A DNA stretch of 64,000 nt from Archegozetes longisetosus (lineage: Eukaryota; Arthropoda; Arachnida; Sarcoptiformes; Trhypochthoniidae), in contig JAEMBT020000002.1 in NCBI GenBank assembly GCA_018873245.2, positions 2,890,001 through 2,954,000 on the forward strand, written 5' to 3'. The notes under the pieces were generated by a model that did not search any database, was not told the origin of the DNA, and was given only the letters and a program-made list of their open reading frames with translations. The position numbers and the translations under genes were made by a program. This document shows positions 35,816-46,215 of the stretch, piece after piece. Position 1 is the first letter of the stretch, and each line of letters starts with the position of its first letter.

Positions 35816-36172
35816 CTAACCCGGTAATAATGAAAATAGCGAGCCTGAGCCCAAACCCGACCCCGTGTAAATGATTTGAGGCGTCGGATTATATTGATAG
35901 TACCGTCCACCACCATAACCAGGCCCATAAACAGGTCCATAACCAGGAGAGCTGATGACGACCAGATCGTTGTTTTTATGTTTACCAAACTTTTTACCAC
36001 TAGATTGAATCAAAATCAGTCCGCCACCATAACCGCCACCATAACCGCCACCATAGCCACCACCATAACCCTTGTGATAACCACGACCACGATGTCCACG
36101 TAAGAAACTACATCTAACTTTGAAGATCACAAAACTTAGTAAAATGGTTAATAAGATTAAAAACCGATACAT
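35816..36172 (-). CDS. Secreted glycine/tyrosine-rich protein
   Basis: A single-exon 118-residue protein. A signal peptide is clear (MYRFLILLTILLSFVIF, likely cleavage near residues 18-22). A basic stretch (RGHRGRGYHKG) leads into four tandem GYGG units, then a hydrophilic middle (GKKFGKHKNN) and a second Gly/Tyr/Pro segment (YGPGYGGGRYYQYN). Proteins of this composition are common in arthropod cuticle, silk, attachment cement and antimicrobial peptides. The composition cannot decide between these. The repeats use CCACCATA units on the plus strand, so copy number may vary between individuals. Confidence 0.8.
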   Translation of the reverse strand: MYRFLILLTILLSFVIFKVRCSFLRGHRGRGYHKGYGGGYGGGYGGGYGGGLILIQSSGKKFGKHKNNDLVVISSPGYGPVYGPGYGGGRYYQYNPTPQIIYTGSGLGSGSLFSLLPG

Positions 36173-36817
36173 TAATAACTTTGATGTTCAAACTCTTATG
36201 CAACAATAAGATAAAATGAATAATTTTTTAAAGCATTGATTTATATTACTTTTACTTAACGGAAGAAGTTATTAAAGTCATGTTCATCTTTTAACTTTCT
36301 TGCACTAATTGTTCAAATCTTCAGCATATACACTACTTATCATAATTTGATTTTCATTATATTAGTTTCATTAGTAATGCATTGAGAAATTTGTTTTTTC
36401 AACGCGTGTTACCATGCATTGAGATCTATCATTAAGAATAAATAGAGTATGTGTCAAAAAATGAATCGCTTCGTAGCATTGATGTTTGAATGATTCACAT
36501 TTCAATGATTTTTATTCAATTAAAAGAGGAAATCTACGTATTTGTTCACTAATGATTCATCAAAAATATCTAACTATGTAAATACTGTACGAATAAATGA
36601 TTAAATTTTTATTGCTCAAAACACTTTCTTAAAAGGAATAGAAGGTACGTCTTTTAAGTATTTTTTTCAGTACAGTATTTGCTTCCAACTACTTTTGCGA
36701 AATAAAATTTCAGTTAATTGAAAGAGGTTTTGTCTATGAGCTAATGTGGTAATATTTGCGCCAATTATTTAGTTAATAATATATTAGTCCATCAAAAAAT
36801 GTTTATGATTAGTAATA
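36173..36817. other. Intergenic, nothing recognised
   Basis: Upstream region of the glycine-rich gene. AT-rich. Confidence 0.5.
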
Positions 36818-37378
36818 CAGGGTGTAAATTAAATAACTGATGGACTTGTTTTTGAAATAACTTAATAAGTTTTAAAGATTTTTACATGAAATTTAATATT
36901 CAAATAAAGGAACAACAGGAAATTATGTGAGGATATGCTCGATATGCCAACCATTACGCTGATGGATATTTTTGAGTCGTAATTGAAAATTGCTGATCAC
37001 ATCATTTAGAACATCATTTGGAATTGCTTTAATTTCGTCTTCAATTAGTTTTTCGAGTTATTCAATTGTTTGAGGATCCTGAGCATAAACTTTGTCCTTC
37101 AGATAGCCCCATAGAAAATAATCAAGGGGGTTAAGGTCAGGTGAATAAGCTGGCCAATCAATACCTTCCCCAATGTAATGAGCGCTATCAATGATGTGAT
37201 CAGCAATTTTCAATTGCGACTCAAAAATATCCATCAGCGTAATGGTTGGCATATCGAGCATATCCTCACATAATTTCCTGTTGTTCCTTTATTTGAATAT
37301 TAAATTTCATGTAAAAATCTTTAAAACTTATTAAGTTATTTCAAAAACAAGTCCATCAGTTATTTAATTTACACCCTG
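36818..37378. mobile_element. Palindromic mariner derivative, 561 bp, with TA flanks
   Basis: CAGGGTGTAAATTAAATAAC at 36818 is mirrored exactly at the right end (37378), and both sides are flanked by TA. The two arms are about 175 bp each, far longer than a mariner TIR, and include transposase-coding sequence. Read on the minus strand, the C-terminal part of a mariner transposase spans about 37180-36923. The right arm is an inverted duplicate of its 3' end. The element has no N-terminal half and is non-autonomous. Confidence 0.85.
36923..37180 (-). pseudogene. Mariner transposase C-terminal fragment
   Basis: The minus strand reads DWPAYSPDLNPLDYFLWGYL, the conserved mariner segment that carries the third catalytic Asp, then KDKVYAQDPQTIE. 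A TAA follows at 37058-37060. Beyond it the same frame continues as a recognisable mariner C-terminus (EKLIEDEIKAIPNDV) to a terminal TAA at 36923-36925. The part upstream of 37180 is antisense duplicated arm, not transposase. Confidence 0.75.
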
Positions 37379-37618
37379 TATGTATATCGTATAAATTTTT
37401 TCCAAAAGCCAATTCAAATATTAATTTGAAACCAAAAAAAGTTTATGAATTAGAAAAAATTTAATTAATTGTTCAAGTATTATATCTATCTATTGCTGAT
37501 ATGATTAATATTGGGATGTCATTTTCTTAAAATTCTACATTTAAGCAGAACTAAACCCAGGGCAATAAAGTTCAGCAATCATTGGATTTTGTTGCCTTTT
37601 GCCAGTGAAACATCTATA
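37379..37618. other. Intergenic, nothing recognised
   Basis: Short AT-rich spacer. Confidence 0.4.
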
Positions 37619-37891
37619 CTAGCAGGCCTCCAATTCAGACTCTACTATTGTTTTGGCTGAATTCCAGCACTCATAAATATATTTGACCACTTCTTTGACC
37701 TCTTTAGGACCGGAACTTTTAGAACCAATTCCTGTGATGCTAGTGTCAGGTCGTGAGTTGCTTGCGGGTAGGGTTCTGTCAGTATCTATCGGAGTTTTAC
37801 TAGTAAGTATACCGTCTTTTGACTGATAGTAGACAGGCCTTTTTTCAAATTGAGTTGCAATTAGGTTGAGATAACGACAAACTGACTTCAA
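37619..37891 (-). CDS. Possible terminal exon, unrecognised hydrophilic protein
   Basis: A 90-codon minus-strand frame with no ATG at its head but an acceptor-like AAAAATAG directly before it, so it is best read as a last exon. The protein is hydrophilic and Ser/Thr-rich in the middle (TSKTPIDTDRTLPASNSRPD) and ends in a Glu/Lys helix-like stretch (KEVKEVVKYIYECWNSAKTI). Composition is unlike the AT-driven noise nearby. No partner exon was located; a minus ORF at 38702-38923 is a weak candidate. Function unknown. Confidence 0.3.
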   Translation of the reverse strand: MKSVCRYLNLIATQFEKRPVYYQSKDGILTSKTPIDTDRTLPASNSRPDTSITGIGSKSSGPKEVKEVVKYIYECWNSAKTIVESELEAC

Positions 37892-39721
37892 CTATTTTTA
37901 AATTAATATCTGTATAACTGTCATGAACTCTATCGTATGTTTAACAAATTTGTTTGGAGCCATATTTTTGCATAAATATACTTTGTACTTATAATAGGAA
38001 TAATATCACACATGTTTTAATATTTAGTAAATCGAAAATCTAAGTAAATACATACTATGAGACAATTGTTGATCATATAAGGAATTGCTTTCTTTTTAGT
38101 TGTCTATTGAATAGAATGACTTTATTTTATATATATGTAAGTATAACGTTAAATCTTAGCATAAATGAATTTAATTTTAAGTTTTTGTAAAGTCTACATA
38201 ATTATAAGATATCCATATTTAAAAACAATAAGAGTGTAAATCCAAGTTGAGCAAGATTTTCAAAACTAAATAGAATAAAAATTGAAGTCAGCATTCACTC
38301 TAATTAAATAAGACATAGAATTCTATAAAGAGCTGTACAACTGAAAGGGCCTTAATTTTTAAACTAAAACTTCACAAAAAGTCATTCATGTCTACAATAA
38401 GACACAACCGAACCAGACATGAATTATTTCATTGAAAATGCAGAACATGTTACAGACAATTAAAAATATCAATTCCTCAAAAGAGCAGCTATAGCTTCTC
38501 AGTCAAGCGTTTGATGGATGGGTTTCATATTTGCTCAAAGGAAAGCTTGTTCTCATTTTTAAGTATTAAGAAACAAAGTTAAAAATATATCAAATGAAAA
38601 ATAATAACATAACGGAAAAATTTCGATTTACAGTATGATATCTTATCAGCAATTTTATCTTGTTGTAAAATCAAATAAGTTCAGGAGTAGGGAAAGAGTT
38701 TTTATGCCAAATACGAATGAATATCTGTTGAGAGAAACATTTTTACTTCTAGCTTATGCTCAAATACATTTAGCCAAGTTTGCCAACAAATAAAATTATT
38801 CTTTTTGTGTGTCCTATTATTGAAAGTTAAGTTAACAAATGATAAATTGTTTCGAAATGATAATGCTTTCCAAGATTCTTTATGTGAAAATTGTAGTCTC
38901 TTGTTTCCAAAATGCCTAGTCATCAGTCATTCTTCAGTGTTTTAAGAGTATAACAATTTGAAGTTATTATCAAAACTATTTGTCAAATTTGAAGTTATTA
39001 TTATTATTTAAAATGTTGATATTTAAAAACCTGTTCTAGAATTTTTATTTATTCCTAAGTTCTTATCTATATTTTTTATCCGTTTGAAGAATTTATCGCT
39101 AATTATCATGTTTGTGCTTATATCCCGTAATCAGATTGAAGTTTATCTGTTTCCTATCACAATAAGCTTCTTATTTATTAAACTTCTACTGGTTTGGCAT
39201 CTTTCCAGTCATTTAGTCTAAACTAGACGGAAATCGTTGTGAAAACTTCGATCATATTTCGTCTAACTTTACTATTCGACAGATATTTCAAATTATTCAA
39301 CAAGTGAAACGAAGTATTGATTAATTACTTGAAAATCGATATGAAAATGAATCACTCAATGACTTTAGTTTATAATAAAACCTGGATCGAGTGCAAAAGG
39401 TTAACCAAAATAATCATTTAAGAGAGTGCCAGTGATGGTAATGCAATTAACAGCAGCTGAAACTAATAAAAGTTTATTGTTATTAATATTTATCATTAGT
39501 AGAAATATAATACTTTAAGTAAATATTAAAATGAGTTTCAATGTCTTTCATGAGAAATCTTTTTTAAAGATTTGACGCGTGTTTGACGTTTTGTTTATAC
39601 TAATTTTACCTATTAAATATAACTTTATCTCAAAACAGAAAAGAGCGTAAACTAAATTAGAAGGAAAAAATATTTTTATTTAAAACATCATTTACTTAAC
39701 CTAAAAAACTACCCAAAATAA

Positions 39722-39779
<58 letters not shown>

Positions 39780-40111
39780 CTGCGACTCATATCTATCTTA
39801 TTCTCTCTTAGACTCTCTTCACTCTATTTTTCAAGAATGGGTGTTTAAAAAGTTGTATAAAGATTTATTAAGATTGCGTTTTCAAGTTCTGACATAATTT
39901 ATTCGATTGCCATTTACTAAATAAAGTAACACCAGATTCTGGCACCCATTCAATCCATTTTAGACATTAGTGTCACTAACAATCTGTTAAGCGGGAGAAA
40001 AGTTGATATTGTAATTAGTTTCACAAAAACTACACTTATTTGCTTCTAAACAATCATTTGAATTTTTCAGAACTATAAAAATAATAGTTTTTGTTAACCT
40101 ATTAAAAAATT
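37892..40111. other. Intergenic, with one microsatellite
   Basis: AT-rich. Contains the (TC)n run at 39724-39774 and a 73-codon minus ORF at 38702-38923 with no recognised domain. Confidence 0.45.
39724..39774. repeat. (TC)n dinucleotide microsatellite
   Basis: About 25 uninterrupted CT/TC units, followed by degenerate CTCT-rich sequence. Confidence 0.95.
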
Positions 40112-41679
40112 ATGGATAATTTCAGCTACAAATGTGTTAAATTATCTCTGATTGTTTCAACTGCTTTGTGTATTGTTATCTCAATTGGTCTGTTTTGTCA
40201 CTCTATTTATAAACTTGAAGTAATTAAGTTTTCTACTGGTGAAGATGAAGATAAAGAATCTACAAGTGAGTATTGATTGCAATTTTATAATAAAATTTGC
40301 TTTTAAGTGATACTTAACTTTCAATTCGTTGCTAATAAAACTGAGCTTGTTCTCTATTCAGATGAAAATATTAGTTAATTAGCTTTTAATATGACAAAAA
40401 GTTGATTTCAGTAGATAAGATGGTGTAAATGTTTATTAATTTTATTGAGATTTCATGAAAATCTTTTCTTACAGTCATCTGTTTATAAGCATTAATATTC
40501 AAATGTTTGTGTTTCAGAAACTTAAAACTTAGGTCATGAAGTTTTGAAATTTGCAGTTGATTGATTAAAATTAGTTCTTATATTGATATTTTTAATTTAG
40601 ACTTTTGTGAAAATGACTCCTATGTATTTCGTAATGAGAACTTAAATTAAATATAATTTAAAGAAATTTTAAAAATAAATATTTATTTATAATGAGTCTC
40701 AAAATAAGAAGATCCAAATTTAAATTAAATTACATTGGCAATGATATTATTCATACTTAATCATAAACTCAAGGATTTCGAACTTAAGCCTTGAGCCAAA
40801 AATCACACTCTCTTGTGGTCTACGGCTATTATCTATCAATTAAAGAATTTTTTACGTGGTACGTGTTGAAAACTTAATTAATGATTTTAGAATAGAATAT
40901 GTCAAAAATATAGATGCGATTTTTTGTAAATATAAAAATACCTAATACACCATAAAATTGTTTCCTATATTTTTCTATATAGAATATTCCGGTGAAAATT
41001 TATTCCTCAAACTTTTCATTGTTTAGAGAGTTTTTCGGTTATTATTATTTGGTGAATATACTTATCTTGATTGAGTAGAAAAACAAATTTTGGTTAAAAG
41101 GTTTATTTTTAAAAGCCAAAACCTCAATGATAATCAGTACAAGTTTAGTCTATTTTAAACTTATCCTGAGCGTCACATGTTCTCATTGACGGAATACAAA
41201 ACTAATTGCAGCAAGCTTGAAAAATCGAATTTTTTTATACTTAAACTTGGAAAACAAATCGTTTTGAAATCTGGAGCACTACAACTAAAATTATATTTCA
41301 AAAGTGATTTAATTTCATACTTGAAAACTAAATATAACATTTTTCTACTTTAAAGAAATTTCAATCTTAGAGATAAAATTTTCATATGCTCTGCAATATT
41401 TTTATTATCGAATAATCATTCTATTTATTTTTCTTACTAGGAAAACAGTGTATAGCATTGATACTGATAGCGATCATCTCAACTGTTATCGAACTAGTCG
41501 GTCTTTTCGCTGCATTCAAAGAAAATCTCATACTTTGCACAGTATTCGCAAGTTTAATGACAATCGGTCTGTTCTTTAAGTTTCATTTTCAGGCCGGATA
41601 CTGGGAAGGCATCTCATCATTCATCGCAACAATATTAGCGCTCTCATTAATCTATCTCTTATTGAAAATTAAAGAATAG
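40112..41679 (+). CDS. Small four-TM tetraspanin-like protein, copy 4 (two exons)
   Basis: Exons are 40112-40265 and 41441-41679, joined in phase 1 by a GTGAGT donor and a TTCTTACTAG acceptor, for 130 residues. Exon 1 has MDNFSYKCVK, TM1, then an acidic loop (STGEDEDKEST). Exon 2 starts KQCIALILIAIISTVIELVG with the family turn GLFAAFKEN, then TM3, a short loop (QAGYWEG), TM4 and the end LLLKIKE. The 1175-bp intron is the longest in the family. The acidic loop between TM1 and TM2 differs from the other copies. Confidence 0.75.
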
Positions 41680-44255
41680 GTGGATTTTTTTGTGAGAAAA
41701 AGTGAACAAAAAAGTTTTTTAAAGATGTATTTTGTGCCCTTGAGAAAAGTCACTGAATCACTTACGGGTTAGTCATTCTTCTAAAGTCATGCTCAAGAAG
41801 TTTTAATCAGTACTACTCTTCAATAATTCTGATTTTTAAACGAATGATATTTTGTTAATCCTAAGAAATATGTTGACTAGCGAATAAACTGTTGATCTTC
41901 ATACTTAATGGACTAGATTCCAGCACTTAATTATTGAAAACAGAACGTTTGCCAAACAAGCAACCAAATTATTAAAATTGAGGTCAGATCAAGTTTATTT
42001 TGTAAACAGATATTAGTTTAAATTCGGTAAACTTCTAAAACCTCAAAAATTCTTAATTTATTCTAATAGATTTACTTGAATCAAAATACAGACAGATTTA
42101 ATCTAATTATGAATTTTGCTTTGCATTTGGATCAGTGCTGTAGCCAGGTTTTAGGTCTGGGGGCTAAAAGTCTGAAATGAAATGCTCAGATTTGTTAAGA
42201 TAAACGCTAAACAACGTTTAAATATCTGTTAATCTGCTATCAAACCTCTCATTGATGTTTAAAAGTAAGCAATCTATTAATGCATCAAATAAATGGTTTC
42301 AAATATTTTTCTAAGATTTTTATCATTACAGGACCACACTTAAGTTTTTGAAAAAATCTGTGCGAGCCTACAGCCCCCTAGCTTCTTCAGCTGGCTACGA
42401 TTGTCATACGAGTATAATTAAATTCTGTAAATAAACTTAGGTAAATTTTTTTCAAATCTAGCTCACTGTGAATATCATGATAATTGACATTTTTATAGTT
42501 AATAGATTGAAATTAACTTAAATGAGCATTCTTGACTCAACTCATTTAAAATTTGATGTTTGAGCTAAAACTTATAAGAAATTATTATTGGGAACTTTGT
42601 AAATTTAATATTTAATTATCAATATTATTAATTTAAGTGAAAATTACAATGATCTCCTAGATTGTCATCTTCTAAATTGTTATTATTAAGTTTCGTCTTG
42701 ATAGTATTGTCTTTTTATATTAAAAACGAATTTTATAAAACTTGAAATTTAGAAATTCTTCCGTAAATAATCCGCGTTATATTATGTGGCTATGCTTTCA
42801 CAATGAATACAGTATTTATTCAGACAGCTCTAAACAAATTTTATCTCAAGATATTATCTTTGATAGAAAGAACTTTTGAAGTTGAGATTCGTGTTCCACG
42901 ATAGGTATCGTACGATTTCAAAGTTGACATGTCAATTTTTGAAAAAAGCAATCATATTGATCCTGAACGACCTACTCTGGAGGTATATTGAAGATTAAAA
43001 ACTATTAATAAAATGACAATAAAAAATTAAATAAAACACTTCGAGAATCTAAAAATAATTGTAAACATGACAAATCAGAATCATTTAGCAAGAAGATAAG
43101 CAATTTGTGTAAGTTAGATCAACTTGGCACAATTCATTGACAAGTTGCGTGATTAATTCTTAAAGTTTCTGGAATTCTACTATCTAAATAATTGGTCATA
43201 AGTGATCAATTACATGATAAATAAGACCTATTATGAATGATATCGCGATGATCGATCACTTTACCTGTTCCAACTCACCTCATTCAAATTTAAAAGTTCT
43301 AAATTTTTGTAGGTGTTTACTGTTCTAAGTATTTGAAGATAAATGAACTTAGGCAAATTTTTCACATAAAAATATTTATCAAATCAAATCGATGGCACTA
43401 ACAATATAAAATTGTTTATCTAACTACTTAGAATAGTTGTACCATCAGTTAGCCAAAGTTGATGTTTGGCCTGCAAAATTAATTTACTTCCATTAAATTG
43501 GAAAAAGTTTGCAGTTCACAGGTTTAAATGAAAAATGAAAAAATGAAATGAAATTTATTTATTGAAAGCTTGATCAATAATACTATATTAAATAAGTGGA
43601 CTAACAATTGAATAAAACTTTAAAAGAACCATCTTAGTGAATAGGGCTTAAACTATGGATTGAAAATACGTTTAATGTCGAAATAATAAAACTTAATTAT
43701 TCATCAGTTTAAACTTTATTAAAGTAAACATTTAGTGTGAGAACAAAGTCAATTTTATTAAATAATTCAAAGCATTTACTCATTTTAAAGAAAGCCAAAA
43801 GCATTGTTTACTTGTTTTCTTGTTAATTCAAAATTTATTAAATGATTGTTTGAAACGAATTCAACCAAAGTTTCTAAATGTTAATAATCTCAACTCAAAG
43901 TCTGAGAAAATTAAGAAATAAAACCATTTATAACTATGAACTTTGCTATTATATTAATATATCGAATTGTCTGTATATGCTTATAAAGTTTTTCAATCAA
44001 CAAAGTTTTTTATGCACAAATTTTAGTTAATTGATAATTAAGTATTTCTCATTAAGAGATATTTCAAAAAGAAAGAAGTTTAGCCATAGATTATTAGTCA
44101 TAGAAAAAATGGTAATTTCTTTCTTCTATAACTAAAGGGTTTAAAACTGATTTTTCGTTTGTTTCAAACCATCATACATTTAATCCCTAAAACTTTATGC
44201 AAAGTCTAAGGTGAGGACTGGTGAGATAGTTCTTTGAAAGTTTTATTCAGATGAT
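41680..44255. other. Intergenic, one MITE, no gene recognised
   Basis: AT-rich. Only the MITE-like element at 42131-42410 stands out. Confidence 0.45.
42131..42410. mobile_element. MITE-like element with GTAGCCAG ends
   Basis: CAGTGCTGTAGCCAGG with a nearby CTGGGGGCT at the left, and CAGCCCCCTAG with CTGGCTACGATTG at the right, form imperfect inverted ends about 280 bp apart. This is the common CAGTGGCGTAGCCAG pattern of hAT-like MITEs. Confidence 0.5.
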
Positions 44256-46215
44256 ATGGAATCAGATAATAATAGCAAAAGAAGGACAAAACATGGCTGC
44301 AATTTTGACTTAAATAGCAGATTCTGGGAAGATTTGGGTGAATTGTTCTTGAATTACTTATCAATTTATCATGAAATGTTTTGAATTTGCATCTAAACAA
44401 TGAAAAAGTTTGATTCTCGATAGACACCAAAGTTGTTAATGCGTTTAGATAGTAAAGATATGCATCGTTTCTGCTTAGAAACAAATGTCAAATTTTAATT
44501 CAAGGTTTTTTGAATAGTGGACTAATCTTTGAAATTTTGACGAAAATATTAAAATTTATAGGGACTAATGATAGACTTTTCATCGCTAAATATTCAACAA
44601 GATAACTAATAATTGACATTGTTTAGAAGAGATCTACTGTTCAAAAATCAAATTGAATGACTGGAAAAATTTTTGAAAAAATTATAAATACTTTATTATT
44701 GTTAAGAAGCAAGAAGTGAGAGCTAAACGTTAAAAAAGTTGAAGTGCTTAGAATGTCGTGAATTTGCAGGTTCTGTTGTTTCGGATAGATACTTCTGGAA
44801 ATAATCCGCTCACAAATTGGAGATCTTAAATAAAATGCTGTAAAGCTGCTTATTATCATTACTAGTAATTCAATAAGAAATATGCTCTTTTCTCAGTATT
44901 TTACACAAAAAATGAGTTCAGGCTTTAATAAGTGTATTGATTATATCATTGATGATAGGAAAATCTTTTAAAATGATTTGAGAGAAATTTGTTTCAATGT
45001 ATTCTTAGAGAAAGTTTTATTCTTAAAGAATTGAATCAAGCTTATAATTTCCTACCTTTTCAAGCCTATGGGTATGTTTACCAAAATCATCTCAGATTCA
45101 ATTGGATACAGATTTCGCGACATTGGATTGTCCTTAGAATTGAAATCAATGAAATCATTGTTAACTTTATTGCTTGTCTGAATGTAATGTTAAATTCTTT
45201 ATATGAAAACCAGTTTTTAATGATATGAAGGAAATAAATTGGAAAGAATTGCGAATTTGAAGCCAGTGTTAGCTATGAATCCAGGATATACTGAAAGTTT
45301 CAAAATAGGATATAAACAATTAATTTATGATTGTGACGGCACTTTGAGGTATTTATCTATGATAACAATTTTGATCTATATGTGTGAAAATTTTGAACTT
45401 TTAATTTATAAAATAATTTGTAAGAAATTATAGTGAATAGTTTTAGTTTTAGATTATGCACATTTAAAATGATGAAATAATTCAATATTAATGTGAAAAT
45501 AGTTATTGCTTATGAACCTGTTTAAATATTTCAAATTAATAAAATAATAATTTTACTATATAAGGAAGAAATCGATATGCAAAATAACATTGAAATCATT
45601 AAATCCATTTTAAATATAATTATGAACAAAAGATTATTAAAATTATTCTTAATGACTATAATGTGAAAATTGTTTTTGTTTGAAAATAACATTCATTAGT
45701 GGACCTGAAAATAGTCTTGAATTGAGTTTTCAAGCCATACATCAAAACTACGAAAATATAGTGCTCTCACAGTTGTAAAAAGTATTTATTCGTCACAAGA
45801 AAAGCTCTATTAGAAATGAATAAATAATAAAAATCGAGACTTTAATGAGGGTTCAATTCAAGAGCAAAACTAATTGCTTATTTTAACCGTTTAATTAATT
45901 GTAGGATATTTCAAAATATCAATGAATACGATAAGCAGTGATTTCGATCCCAAGGAGGCTTTGCCTGAAAATGTGGTAATTGAGTTTTCGAGAACTCATT
46001 CATATAAAATTTGTTTATATCTATTGAAAAACGGGTTATTAAAAGAGATAGATTTCATAATCTGTTAGTCTTTTCATTTACAAACATTATGCTAATATTC
46101 ACGTGTTTACTGTCTTTAAAAATAACTGAAGATAAGTTTCAGGTAATAGTTGGAGATGTTTTCTATTTTATTGATATGAAAATTCACGGAAACAAATTTC
46201 TAGTTTCTGGTGTCT
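44256..46215 (+). other. Scattered coding-like blocks, possible decayed gene
   Basis: Several short plus-strand readings look more like protein than noise: MESDNNSKRRTKHGCNFDLN (44256 on, open to 44384), AYNFLPFQAYGYVYQNHLRF (about 45030-45090), ERIANLKPVLAMNPGYTESF with DCDGTLR ending at a GTATTT donor (45242-45350), and SSDFDPKEALPENVVIEF (about 45934-45990) after an acceptor-like AATTGTAG. Phases at the one testable junction do not agree, and stops separate the blocks. No family is recognised. It may be a pseudogene or an unassembled multi-exon gene. Confidence 0.3.

Noticed and set aside
35876..36103. 75-codon plus-strand Thr/Ile-rich ORF
   Set aside because: Antisense of the glycine-rich repeat gene; its repeats are only the complement of the GYGG codons.
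37058..37261. Minus ORF starting MLDMPTITLMDIFES as an intact mariner gene
   Set aside because: The first part is the antisense of the duplicated 3' arm; only the segment from DWPAYSPDLN onward is transposase.
44206..44484. 92-codon minus-strand ORF
   Set aside because: The opposite strand reads a more protein-like peptide over the same bases, and no start context or domain supports the minus frame.
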